A DNA stretch of 64,000 nt from Natranaerovirga hydrolytica (GTDB lineage: Bacteria; Bacillota; Clostridia; Lachnospirales; DSM-24629): assembly GCF_004339095.1 (NCBI RefSeq), contig NZ_SMGQ01000011.1, positions 543,575-607,574 on the forward strand. Reading direction: 5' to 3'. Below are positions 52,762 to 60,980 of this stretch, piece by piece. How positions within the stretch are numbered: the stretch's first letter is position 1; the number at the start of each line of letters is the position of its first letter. Under the pieces are notes generated by a model that was not told the origin of the DNA, made no database searches, and saw only the letters and a list, made by a program, of their open reading frames with translations. Position numbers and translations under genes: made by a program.

Positions 52762-54051
52762 TTATCTTAAGTCAAGTAAATCATCAATCTGAATAGCCTG
52801 TCCAGTTGCTAAAGATTTATTACCTGCAATACCCGTAAGAATAGACATTGCTCCATCTATATGAGATGCTGCACGGTTAAATGGATCGTCTTTTGGTTCA
52901 CCAAAGATATCACTTAATAATAATGGATCGCCTCCACCATGTCCACCTTTTCCTTCTACGATTTCAACTTCATATGGCTCACCAAACATTGGATAAACTA
53001 TGATACTTTTTTGTTTTAAAGCACCTTCTAAGTCAGCATTGCCACCTGCGTTAACGTATGTTCTCTCTACAACAGATACTTGGATTCTGCCTTTTGTACC
53101 ATTGATATTTACTTTAAAACCTTCCCAAGGCATATAAGCGTTAAGAGAATATGTTAATACAGCTTTGTTATCGTATTTTACTAATACACCCATTGTGTCT
53201 TCAATGTTAATGCCTTCACCAAAAACACTTTGGTCTCTATAATATCCATCTTCTTTTTCAGCATCTAGATACATTGCTTTAAGTCTTTCTTTTTCATCTA
53301 AGTGCAATGCAAATGGGTCGTTTTTAGCCGCTTCACTTCCATAAGCTCTGTGATAAAACTCTGTCACGCCTCTTTGCTCTGCATTTTCGCGACCATAAAA
53401 CATTAAGTCACCCATAGCATAAACTGTTTTAGGTTTAGCACCTAACCAGAAATTGACTAAATCAAAATGGTGAGTCGATTTGTGAACCAATAATCCACCA
53501 CTGTTTCTTTTATCTCTATGCCAACGTCTAAAATAGTCTGCACCATGTTCTGTATTTAATAACCATTCGAAATGTACACTTGTTACATCTCCAATTGTAT
53601 CATTCATAATGAGTTCACGGATTTTTGTATTATGTGGTGCATATCTGTAATTAAATGTAACACGCAATTCTTTGCCCGTTCTTTCAATTGCTTCTAAAAT
53701 TTCTTCTGCTTTTTCTTCATCAACTGTCATCGGTTTTTCTGTAATAACATCACAACCTAGTTCCATTGCTTTAATGATATAAGTATGATGGGTTCTGTCT
53801 ACTGTTGTAACAATAATTGCGTCTGGTTTTTGTTCTTTAATCATTTTTTCAAATTCAGTATGTTTATACGTCGGTAACGGTTCAACATTATATTCTTCTT
53901 TTAATACTTTATTGGCATAATCCATTCTTGTTTGATTAATATCACAAAATGCTACTAACTCTGATGTCTCTTTAAAATCACTTACAACAGCTTCATAAAA
54001 AAATCTAGCTCTTCCTCCAATACCAATTTGAGCATATCTTCTTTTTGCCAT
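52762..54051 (-). CDS. Gfo/Idh/MocA-family oxidoreductase
   Basis: 429-residue NAD(P)-dependent sugar or inositol dehydrogenase type enzyme. The Rossmann site IGIGGRARFFYEAV is near 8-21 (unusual GxGGRA in place of GxGxxG/A), then AFCDINQTRMDYANKVL, the EKPMTVDEEKAEEIL motif with the catalytic-type Lys near 100, and HKSTHHFDLVNFWLG near 190. A long insertion of about 90 residues (about 205-290) carries FYHRAYGSEAAKND and DAEKEDGYYRDQSVFGEG. Likely acts on a carbohydrate. It is divergent from an AraC regulator, a typical pairing for sugar catabolism. Confidence 0.88.
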   Translation of the reverse strand: MAKRRYAQIGIGGRARFFYEAVVSDFKETSELVAFCDINQTRMDYANKVLKEEYNVEPLPTYKHTEFEKMIKEQKPDAIIVTTVDRTHHTYIIKAMELGCDVITEKPMTVDEEKAEEILEAIERTGKELRVTFNYRYAPHNTKIRELIMNDTIGDVTSVHFEWLLNTEHGADYFRRWHRDKRNSGGLLVHKSTHHFDLVNFWLGAKPKTVYAMGDLMFYGRENAEQRGVTEFYHRAYGSEAAKNDPFALHLDEKERLKAMYLDAEKEDGYYRDQSVFGEGINIEDTMGVLVKYDNKAVLTYSLNAYMPWEGFKVNINGTKGRIQVSVVERTYVNAGGNADLEGALKQKSIIVYPMFGEPYEVEIVEGKGGHGGGDPLLLSDIFGEPKDDPFNRAASHIDGAMSILTGIAGNKSLATGQAIQIDDLLDLR

Positions 54052-54097
54052 ATTGACAACTCCTTTTATATATAAATTAAATTATGATCACATCTAT

Positions 54098-54127
54098 AGT
54101 ATACATTAACTATAAAACTAATTCAGC
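54098..54127 (-). promoter_or_regulatory. Candidate activator-dependent promoter of the Gfo/Idh gene
   Basis: On the - strand: TATACT (54103-54098) as -10, with a poor -35 (GCTGAA, 54127-54122) 18 bp upstream. The poor -35 is directly next to the inner AraC-type box, as in activated promoters. Inference from sequence only. Confidence 0.5.
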
Positions 54128-54128
54128 A

Positions 54129-54171
54129 CATATTTTGCTTTATTTCTTGTTTTTTATGCATATTTTGCTTT
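54129..54171. promoter_or_regulatory. Two 13-bp direct repeats, candidate AraC operators
   Basis: CATATTTTGCTTT occurs at 54129-54141 and, identically, at 54159-54171, starting exactly 30 bp apart, close to three helical turns. Both are in the same orientation. They lie between the oxidoreductase promoter and the AraC start, where an AraC-family dimer would bind. Confidence 0.6.
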
Positions 54172-54215
54172 GTTTTTTTTTGAAAATACGTTATAATGTA
54201 GTAGAGGTGATATTT

Positions 54216-55064
54216 TTGTTATTACAACAAACCACAATTTATCAAACAGAAGACAATTCTTTTGCTTTTTCTGCTAGAGAAGTCGTAGGAAAGTACAGTA
54301 TGAATTATTACCACTTTCACAACCAATATGAACTTTATTATTTATTATCTGGTAAAAGACATTATTTTATTAAAGATAGAACAACACTTGTTGAAAAGGG
54401 TAATTTGGTTTTAATCAAACCCTATGATATACACAAGACAACAGATCCCGGCGAAGGCGCTCATGAAAGAATCTTAATTAACTTTGATGAAAGCTATTTA
54501 ACACCTTCTGCTTGTGAACTATTAGACACAATTTTTAATGGAGATCGCAGTGTTTTACCTTTATTACCAGCTGATCAAGAACATATTGAAACCATTTTAT
54601 TTCAATTTATTCAGGAAATTAAAAATGAAGAAATCGGTTATGAAGCTTATTTACAATCCTTATTAATGCAATTGTTAATCTATATCAGTCGACATAAAAT
54701 AACAGATGCATTATCTCTAGACGAAGAACATCCCAGTGAAATGCATAAAAAAATGTCAGAAATTGTTCAATACATTAATCTCAATTACAAGGAATATTTA
54801 TCATTATCTTGTGTAGCAAATCAATTTTTTATTAGCCAATATTATCTAAGCCGAGCCTTTAAACAAGCCACTGGGTTTACTTTTGTTGAATACGTTAATA
54901 GTGTTCGAATTAGGGAAGCTCAAGTTCTTTTGAGAGAAACCAATAAAAAAGTAATTGAAATCGCTGAAGAAGTCGGTTTTGGCAATATTTCTCATTTTGG
55001 AAGAGTGTTTAAAAACATCACTGGATTTTCTCCTCTTCATTATAGGAAGATGAGTAAAGTTTAA
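54216..55064 (+). CDS. AraC-family transcriptional regulator (TTG start)
   Basis: 282 residues: an N-terminal cupin-like sensor with YYHFHNQYELYYLLSGKRHY and LVLIKPYDIHKTTDPGE, and a C-terminal double helix-turn-helix, LSLSCVANQFFISQYYLSRA and FKQATGFTFVEYVNSVRI, then EIAEEVGFGNISHFGRVFKN and FSPLHYRKM. I choose the TTG at 54216-54218, five bases after GAGGTGA; the frame extends upstream to 54084 but that part is hydrophobic, has no site and covers the repeat boxes. It probably activates the divergent oxidoreductase gene in response to a sugar. Confidence 0.88.
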   Translation: MLLQQTTIYQTEDNSFAFSAREVVGKYSMNYYHFHNQYELYYLLSGKRHYFIKDRTTLVEKGNLVLIKPYDIHKTTDPGEGAHERILINFDESYLTPSACELLDTIFNGDRSVLPLLPADQEHIETILFQFIQEIKNEEIGYEAYLQSLLMQLLIYISRHKITDALSLDEEHPSEMHKKMSEIVQYINLNYKEYLSLSCVANQFFISQYYLSRAFKQATGFTFVEYVNSVRIREAQVLLRETNKKVIEIAEEVGFGNISHFGRVFKNITGFSPLHYRKMSKV

Positions 55065-55090
55065 AAATAGGAATATAACATTCCTATTTT
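55064..55090. terminator. Convergent terminator shared by the AraC and gpsA genes
   Basis: AAAATAGGAAT at 55064-55074 and ATTCCTATTTT at 55080-55090 form an 11-bp perfect stem with a 5-nt loop. It touches both stop codons, leaving only 24 nt between the two genes. Confidence 0.85.
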
Positions 55091-56129
55091 ATTCTTTATA
55101 CCATTCTATTGTTTTATTAAAGTCCATATCTAATTTTTTATGTTCATTGGTTTTATCTCTTAACATTAAATCTTCTACTGCTTCTTTTGGATTTTTGTTT
55201 TCAAATAATACTTTATATATTTGTTCTATAATAGGCATTTCTATCGCATACTTTTTAGAAATTTCATATGCCGCTTTCGCTGTATTAACACCTTCTACAA
55301 CCATGTTTACTTCTTTAATGGCTTCTTCTAAAGTCTGTCCTTGACCAATTAATATACCTGCTCTTCTATTTCTACTATGCATACTGGTACAAGTGACAAT
55401 TAAATCTCCAATACCTGATAAACCTGCAAATGTGTGTACACTAGCGCCCATAGCTATCCCTAAACGACTTAATTCTGCAATACCTCTTGTCATTAATGCT
55501 GCTTTTGTATTATCTCCAAAGTTTAATCCATCAGAAATACCTGCTGCTAAAGCAATAACATTTTTCAAAGCCCCACCTAGTTCAATACCTTTTATATCAG
55601 GACTTGTATAAACCCTAAAGGTTTTACTCATAAAAACATCTTGTACCTTGTTTGCTACTGACTTTGAATTGGCACCGACTACACAAGTTGTTGGTATGTC
55701 TTTTGCCACTTCTTCTGCATGACTTGGACCAGATAATACGGCTACTTCATTATCAGGCATTTCTTCTTCAATAACTTCTGCTAAGGATAATAATGTGGAT
55801 TCTTCTAATCCTTTTGCTACGTTAACAATGATTTGATCTTTTTGAATAAATTCTTTTACTTTTTTTGATGTCTCTCTAACAAACTTTGAAGGCACAGCCA
55901 TGACAACAATCTTTGTATCTTCCATTGCCTCTTTTAAATCTGTCGTCCCATAAATATTAGATGGAATGGCAATGCCTGGTAATTTATCTTTATGCTCTCT
56001 TTCTTCGTTAAGCATTTTGATTTCATCTTTTAAGATAGACCATATCTTCACTTGATGACCTGATTTTGCTAATAATATACCTAATGCTGTTCCCCAACTA
56101 CCCGCTCCAATAATTGAAATACGCTCCAT
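55089..56129 (-). CDS. gpsA: Glycerol-3-phosphate dehydrogenase [NAD(P)+]
   Basis: Reduces dihydroxyacetone phosphate to sn-glycerol 3-phosphate, the backbone of phospholipids; cytoplasmic. 346 residues. NAD site ISIIGAGSWGTALGILLA near 4-21, VVMAVPSKFVRET near 75, NVAKGLEEST, GPSHAEEVAKDIPT and the catalytic Lys in ELGGALKNVIALAAGI, then LSGIGDLIVTCTS and SRNRRAG. GGTGGAG precedes the ATG. It follows plsY by 11 nt; the two act in succession in lipid synthesis (order der-plsY-gpsA is conserved in Firmicutes). Confidence 0.97.
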   Translation of the reverse strand: MERISIIGAGSWGTALGILLAKSGHQVKIWSILKDEIKMLNEEREHKDKLPGIAIPSNIYGTTDLKEAMEDTKIVVMAVPSKFVRETSKKVKEFIQKDQIIVNVAKGLEESTLLSLAEVIEEEMPDNEVAVLSGPSHAEEVAKDIPTTCVVGANSKSVANKVQDVFMSKTFRVYTSPDIKGIELGGALKNVIALAAGISDGLNFGDNTKAALMTRGIAELSRLGIAMGASVHTFAGLSGIGDLIVTCTSMHSRNRRAGILIGQGQTLEEAIKEVNMVVEGVNTAKAAYEISKKYAIEMPIIEQIYKVLFENKNPKEAVEDLMLRDKTNEHKKLDMDFNKTIEWYKE

Positions 56130-56140
56130 TTCTCCACCGC

Positions 56141-56740
56141 CTATGTTAATTTTTTTTGACCTAATTTATTTTCATTACCTTGAATTAATCGTTTTATATT
56201 GGCTTTATGTCTATAAAATGCTAAGAACATAAATACAAAACCTAATACAATAATTTCTATGTTTTGTCTATAAAATAAGTACATACCTACTGGTATCCAA
56301 GTGGCTAGTAACAATGAGCCTAATGATACCAATCTGGTTAATGCAACAATGGCTATGAATAACAAACAAGCGACTAATGCAATTCGATAATCAAATGCTG
56401 TTAAAACGCCTGCTGTTGCTGCAATACCTTTTCCACCTTTAAACATTAGATAAAAAGGGAAATTATGTCCTAAGATAACACCTAAGCCTGCATATAAAGC
56501 ATATGCTTGCCCATCAAAAACAATTCTAACCAATACAATGGCTACAACCGCTTTTAAGAAATCTCCTAAAAAAGTCAACACACCGGCTTTCCATCCTAAT
56601 ACTCTAATGGCGTTAGTTGTGCCAGCATTGCCACTGCCTAATTCTCTAATATCCACTTTATTAAAAACTCTACCAATTAGAAATGAGGTTTGAAAACAAC
56701 CCAATAAATATCCGATAAATATACTTATTAATTGTAACAT
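56141..56740 (-). CDS. plsY: Glycerol-3-phosphate acyltransferase PlsY
   Basis: Membrane enzyme transferring the acyl group of acyl-phosphate to glycerol 3-phosphate, making lysophosphatidate. 199 residues, about five helices. Signatures: GSGNAGTTNAIRVLGWKAG near 37-55, LGHNFPFYLMFKGGKGIAAT near 92-111, and FLAFYRHKANIKRLIQGNE at the end. It starts 3 nt after the der stop codon. The three-gene unit der-plsY-gpsA ends at the convergent terminator at 55064-55090. Confidence 0.97.
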   Translation of the reverse strand: MLQLISIFIGYLLGCFQTSFLIGRVFNKVDIRELGSGNAGTTNAIRVLGWKAGVLTFLGDFLKAVVAIVLVRIVFDGQAYALYAGLGVILGHNFPFYLMFKGGKGIAATAGVLTAFDYRIALVACLLFIAIVALTRLVSLGSLLLATWIPVGMYLFYRQNIEIIVLGFVFMFLAFYRHKANIKRLIQGNENKLGQKKLT

Positions 56741-56743
56741 CTA

Positions 56744-58066
56744 TTATTTTTCCTTTCTTTCTCTTGTTATAAAATGAATAGGTGTCCCTTTGAACCCAAA
56801 GGTTTCTCTAATTTTATTTTCTATATACCTTGTATATGAAAAGTGCATCAATTCTTTATCGTTAACAAATAATACAAATGTTGGTGGTTTAATGGATACT
56901 TGGGTTATATAATAGATTCTTAGTCTTCTACCCTTGTCTGATGGTGGTTGTTTTAATGCAGTTGCCTCGTAAAGTATGTCATTCAATACACCAGTACCCA
57001 CTCTTAATGCTTGATTTTGTAAAACCATCTCAATCATTTCAAATAAGCTATTAAGTCTTTGCCCTGTTTCAGCAGAAATAAAAATCTTAGGTGCATACAA
57101 CATATAACTTAACTTGGTATCAATATCTGCCATAAAATTCTTCATTGTTTTGTTATCTTTTTCTATGGCATCCCATTTGTTAACCGCAACGATGATTCCT
57201 TTACCTCTTTCATGAGCAATCCCTGCAATCTTTGCATCTTGCTCAGTAATGCCTTCTACTGCATCAATCATAAGCACTGCTACATCTGCTTTTTCAATGG
57301 CTGTAACCGTTCTGATAATACTGTATCTTTCTAGCTCTTCTTTAATTTTGCTTTTTCTTCTTAAACCAGCCGTATCAATAAAAATATATTCTTTGTGATC
57401 GTATTTTACCATCGTATCAATTGCATCTCTTGTGGTTCCTGCCATATCAGATACAATGACACGATTTTCACCTAAAATTTTGTTGATTAATGAGGATTTT
57501 CCTACATTTGGTTTTCCTATGATTGCAATCTTAGGTGTTTCTTCTTCCTCATCTTCTTTTGCATTTTCATTAAAATGTTCTACAACTTGATCTAGCATAT
57601 CTCCTATACCTAATTTAGATGCACTAGATACTGGAATAGGGTCTCCTAATCCTAGATTAAAAAACTCATATACATCTAATTGGTATTTTTCGAAGTTGTC
57701 TACTTTATTAACAGCTAATAGAACGGGCTTGTTAGCTCTTCTAAGAATATCTGCTACTTTAAAATCATTATCCACTAAACCTTGCTTTAAGTCTACAACA
57801 AAAACAATAACATCTGCTGTATCTATAGCAATGTCTGCTTGGGTTCTCATATGTTTTAAAATCTCATCATTGGTTTCTGGCTCTAATCCACCTGTATCTA
57901 TCACTGTAAAATCATAGTTTAACCATGATACGTCTGCATAAATCCTATCTCTTGTTACACCAGGTGTGTCTTTTACAATAGATATTTTTTCACCTGCTAA
58001 AACATTAAATAATGTGGATTTACCGACATTTGGTCTTCCTACAATGGCAACAATTGGTTTACTCAT
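56744..58066 (-). CDS. der: GTPase Der (EngA), ribosome assembly
   Basis: Double GTPase essential for 50S subunit maturation. 440 residues. First G domain with [12 protein letters not shown] (9-20), [16 protein letters not shown] and NKVDN; second with [14 protein letters not shown] (about 183), [25 protein letters not shown] and NKWDAIE. The C-terminal KH-like domain has [20 protein letters not shown] and a family ending [16 protein letters not shown] precedes the ATG. It heads the der-plsY-gpsA group, with DUF512 64 nt upstream. Confidence 0.98.
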   Translation of the reverse strand: MSKPIVAIVGRPNVGKSTLFNVLAGEKISIVKDTPGVTRDRIYADVSWLNYDFTVIDTGGLEPETNDEILKHMRTQADIAIDTADVIVFVVDLKQGLVDNDFKVADILRRANKPVLLAVNKVDNFEKYQLDVYEFFNLGLGDPIPVSSASKLGIGDMLDQVVEHFNENAKEDEEEETPKIAIIGKPNVGKSSLINKILGENRVIVSDMAGTTRDAIDTMVKYDHKEYIFIDTAGLRRKSKIKEELERYSIIRTVTAIEKADVAVLMIDAVEGITEQDAKIAGIAHERGKGIIVAVNKWDAIEKDNKTMKNFMADIDTKLSYMLYAPKIFISAETGQRLNSLFEMIEMVLQNQALRVGTGVLNDILYEATALKQPPSDKGRRLRIYYITQVSIKPPTFVLFVNDKELMHFSYTRYIENKIRETFGFKGTPIHFITRERKEK

Positions 58067-58130
58067 TGGTATTACTCCTTTGTTATCTCTATTTTATAAG
58101 ATTTTTAAAGTATCTTTTTAAATCTTTATT

Positions 58131-59444
58131 TTAAGATATTATTTTATTTATGAAATCTTTACCTGTTGATTGTACAATAGCTACACTAACTTGTAAAGTA
58201 TTTTCAATCTCTCTAATGGTTACATTATCTAATAATATTTCTTCTCCACTTCTTAATAAATTATTAGGAAGCAATAACCGTTGCCCTAAATGCTTATCTT
58301 TTAATTGATTAATAATATCCTGTCCTGTTAATAAGCCAGATACTGTTATTCTCTCGCCAAAAAAATGATTAATAATAGGGTGCACATTTATTTTAACATT
58401 AGGGTATTTTTCATTAATTTTTTTTGTTATTTCGTCAATTAATCCATAGGCTAGTACCCCTGTAGCAATAGTAACCTCTTTTGATAAATTATGGTCATTT
58501 TCTAATGTATTGTAATACGCTTCAAATTCATCTAAAAAAACACGATACATGCCAACGCCATTTTCTAATTGTAAGTACCCATCATAATTATCTTCATTAG
58601 GTAGGGTTTCACCTGCTAACAAATAAAATTCATCACCTGCATGAATAAAATGGGTTTTGTTTTTTTTATATAGCTTTTCTTGCCAATAATGGATGGTTTC
58701 TAAAACTTTTTGAGCGTCTTCTTTTGAAAAAGGTTCTAACGGATACAACCCTTTTCTATGTTTACTTAGTCCAACAGGTACAACGGATACACTTTGCATA
58801 TATGGAATAAACTGAGACAAGTCTTTGATAGAATCAAACAATTCCTCTCCATCATTTAACCCCTTGCAAAGCACAATTTGAGCATTCATTATGATGCCTG
58901 CTTCATAAAACTTTTGAATATAGTGTAAAATGTTGCCTGCAAATTTATTGTTTAACATTTTTTTTCTAAGTTCTGTATTGGTTGTATGCACCGATACATT
59001 AATGGGTGATAATCGGTACTGTATAATCCGATCAACATCTTTTTCTTTCATATTGGTTAATGTAATGTAATTGCCTTGTAAAAAAGATAATCTCGAATCA
59101 TCATCTTTAAAATACAATGTTTCCCGCATACCCTTTGGCAATTGATCAATAAAACAGAAAACACATTTGTTGGTACAAGATTTGTATTCATCCATTAAGG
59201 AAGATTCAAATTCTATACCTAGTGATTCCTCTTCGCCTTTTTCTATTTCTAAAAGCCATTGCTCGCCGTCATTTTTTTCTATTAAGACTTCTAAGTATTC
59301 ATCGGCTACCAAAAAGTGATAATCCAATGCATCAGAAACAGGGTTATCATTAATGCTTATTAAACGATCCCCTATTTCTATTCCAACCTCCTGCGCGATA
59401 CTGCCTTTTTCTATTTTTCGAATCACATGTTGTCTTTCGTTCAT
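58131..59444 (-). CDS. DUF512 family protein (PDZ plus radical-SAM-like domain)
   Basis: 437 residues. An N-terminal PDZ-type segment (about 5-55, with GSIAQEVGIEIGDRLISIND) is followed by an iron-sulfur motif CTNKCVFCFIDQLPKGMRET (about 91-110) in a radical-SAM-like barrel with DDDSRLSFLQGNYITLTN and ISVHTTNTELRKKMLNN. DUF512 proper makes up the C-terminal half (HAGDEFYLLAGETLP, NHFFGERITVSGLLTGQDII). The family is widespread in anaerobes and of unknown function. Next to der in many genomes, as here. GAGGAG precedes the ATG. Confidence 0.93.
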   Translation of the reverse strand: MNERQHVIRKIEKGSIAQEVGIEIGDRLISINDNPVSDALDYHFLVADEYLEVLIEKNDGEQWLLEIEKGEEESLGIEFESSLMDEYKSCTNKCVFCFIDQLPKGMRETLYFKDDDSRLSFLQGNYITLTNMKEKDVDRIIQYRLSPINVSVHTTNTELRKKMLNNKFAGNILHYIQKFYEAGIIMNAQIVLCKGLNDGEELFDSIKDLSQFIPYMQSVSVVPVGLSKHRKGLYPLEPFSKEDAQKVLETIHYWQEKLYKKNKTHFIHAGDEFYLLAGETLPNEDNYDGYLQLENGVGMYRVFLDEFEAYYNTLENDHNLSKEVTIATGVLAYGLIDEITKKINEKYPNVKINVHPIINHFFGERITVSGLLTGQDIINQLKDKHLGQRLLLPNNLLRSGEEILLDNVTIREIENTLQVSVAIVQSTGKDFINKIIS

Positions 59445-59456
59445 TTAAAAACTCCT

Positions 59457-60278
59457 CTATCCATTTAACGCCATTATAGCAGCCATATTTCCTCTTTTTC
59501 CATTGGTTGCTCTATGTGAAAAAAACACATCTTTATGACATTGGGTACATAAATCTGTTACGGTTATATTCTTCTCTAGTATTCCTGCTTCTAATAAAGT
59601 ATACCGATTGGCTTGCCATAAATCAACTTTAAATTTATGATTTATTGTTGATTGGATAATTTTCTTTGAATAAGCTGATGAAAAAACATTTATAAATTCT
59701 GTTGCCACATCTTCGGAAACTTCATAACAACACTTTCCTATAGATGGACCAATCCCTATTAATATATCTTGAGGCAAACAGTCATATGTCTCTATCATTT
59801 TTTGTATGGTTTTACTGGGTATTTTTTTAACGGTTCCTCTCCAACCTGCATGAGCTAATCCAATGACTTTTTTAATAGGGTCTAGAAAATAGATGGGTAC
59901 ACAATCTGCATAAAAAGTGACTAAGGGTATGTCTTTTTCATTGGTAATTAAAGCATCTACCTCTTTGATTTTGCTATTTGGATGATTAATATCTTTTTTA
60001 GTTACAGCATATACATTGTCTTTGTGAACTTGATCTGAAAAAAATAGCTGATCATAAGAAATGTCCAAGGTATCACATATGATTTTATAGTTGGCAACTA
60101 CATTTGAATCTAAATCGCCTCTATTATAGCCTAAGTTTAATGATGAAAAGTATCCATCACTTACGCCTCCCAATCGGGTAGTAAAGCAATGTTTCACACA
60201 ATTTGTCGCCTCAAAAGATGGAATGGTAATATACATTACATTATCTTTTTCATTGATTCTAAGGGTCTTTGAGTTCAT
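59457..60278 (-). CDS. pgeF: Peptidoglycan editing factor PgeF (laccase-domain protein)
   Basis: 273-residue YfiH/YlmD-type multi-copper-fold protein that acts on mis-incorporated residues in cell-wall precursors or as purine nucleoside phosphorylase. Family stretches: FTTRLGGVSDGYFSSLNLGY (about 32-51), DALITNEKDIPLVTFYADCV with the metal Cys, IGLAHAGWRGTVKKIP with the metal His, IGPSIGKCCYEVSEDV, and FFSHRATNGKRGNMAA at the end. It lies 12 nt upstream of DUF512. AAGGAA precedes the ATG. Confidence 0.94.
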   Translation of the reverse strand: MNSKTLRINEKDNVMYITIPSFEATNCVKHCFTTRLGGVSDGYFSSLNLGYNRGDLDSNVVANYKIICDTLDISYDQLFFSDQVHKDNVYAVTKKDINHPNSKIKEVDALITNEKDIPLVTFYADCVPIYFLDPIKKVIGLAHAGWRGTVKKIPSKTIQKMIETYDCLPQDILIGIGPSIGKCCYEVSEDVATEFINVFSSAYSKKIIQSTINHKFKVDLWQANRYTLLEAGILEKNITVTDLCTQCHKDVFFSHRATNGKRGNMAAIMALNG

Positions 60279-60323
60279 CTATTTCATTCCTTCTACTATA
60301 CTTTTCTTTCTATTGCTTTATGA

Positions 60324-60671
60324 TTAATAAAATGCATTTTTAATGAGTTGGATGTCTTGGTCAAGTATTTCAACCACATCAAATCGAACAGAGACTTTAT
60401 CCATTAATTTTTTTTCCATTAAATAATACTGTGCCACTTTAATAATGGTTTTTTGCTTATAATAATGAACCGCTTCTCTCGGGTAACCTTTTTTATTATT
60501 TTTTCGATATTTAACTTCAATAAAAACCAAATATTTACCATCTTGTGCAATGATATCAATTTCTCCTATTTTACATCTGTAATTGGCTTGCAAATGGGTA
60601 TAATGGTTTTGTTTTAAATAGTCAATGGCTTTTTTCTCATAGGTACTACCTACTCTACGATTATTATACAC
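60324..60671 (-). CDS. YraN-family (UPF0102) nuclease-like protein
   Basis: 115 residues; the UPF0102 family has a restriction-endonuclease-like fold. The catalytic-type pattern is GEIDIIA (about 34-40) with FIEVKYR (about 48-54), i.e. E-ID-(x)n-EVK, preceded by GSTYEKKAIDYLKQNHY. I prefer the GTG at 60669-60671, seven bases after GGGGG; an ATG eight codons upstream has no site. It follows the FlhB-like gene and precedes pgeF. The exact role is unknown, though DNA uptake and repair have been proposed for relatives. Confidence 0.88.
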   Translation of the reverse strand: MYNNRRVGSTYEKKAIDYLKQNHYTHLQANYRCKIGEIDIIAQDGKYLVFIEVKYRKNNKKGYPREAVHYYKQKTIIKVAQYYLMEKKLMDKVSVRFDVVEILDQDIQLIKNAFY

Positions 60672-60711
60672 AAAACTTCCCCCAATATGATTCATTAACT
60701 TAATAAAATCT

Positions 60712-60975
60712 TTAAAACTTAATCTTATCGTCTAGATTATCTAAAAAAATCAATATTTCTGCAACGACTTCGTAAAGTTCAGGGGGTATGTACATCCCCA
60801 CGTCTAGTTTTGTTAATTCATCGGCTAATGTTTCATCTTGATGAAAGGGAATGGCTTCTTCTTTACCTTTCTCAAGAATTTTATCTGCAACAATACCTTT
60901 TCCTTTTGCAATAACTGTTGGTGCTTTATCTTGTGGATCAAATTGTATCGCTGCTGCTTTTTTTATGTCTTTCAT
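60712..60975 (-). CDS. FlhB C-terminal-domain-like protein (YlqH type)
   Basis: 87 residues, corresponding only to the cytoplasmic domain of the type III export switch proteins FlhB/YscU. It opens MKDIKKAAAIQFDPQDKAPT and includes VIAKGKGIVADKILEKGKE and a V-rich end with ELYEVVAEILIFLDNL. It lacks all membrane helices and the NPTH autocleavage motif of FlhB. The Bacillus counterpart is YlqH. I use the ATG at 60973-60975, eight bases after AGGGTG. It overlaps nothing, and lies 5 nt after the FliK-like gene. Function unknown, possibly an adaptor left from export machinery. Confidence 0.85.
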   Translation of the reverse strand: MKDIKKAAAIQFDPQDKAPTVIAKGKGIVADKILEKGKEEAIPFHQDETLADELTKLDVGMYIPPELYEVVAEILIFLDNLDDKIKF

Positions 60976-60980
60976 TGTTA

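Noticed and set aside
54170-54197. Promoter TTGTTT-16-TATAAT for the AraC gene
   Set aside because: The predicted transcript would start at or inside the ribosome binding site at 54204-54210, leaving no leader; too uncertain to list.
54084-54215. Longer N-terminus for the AraC regulator starting at 54084
   Set aside because: The added 44 residues are hydrophobic and unlike AraC proteins, lack a ribosome site and run across the repeat boxes; TTG at 54216 has a good site.
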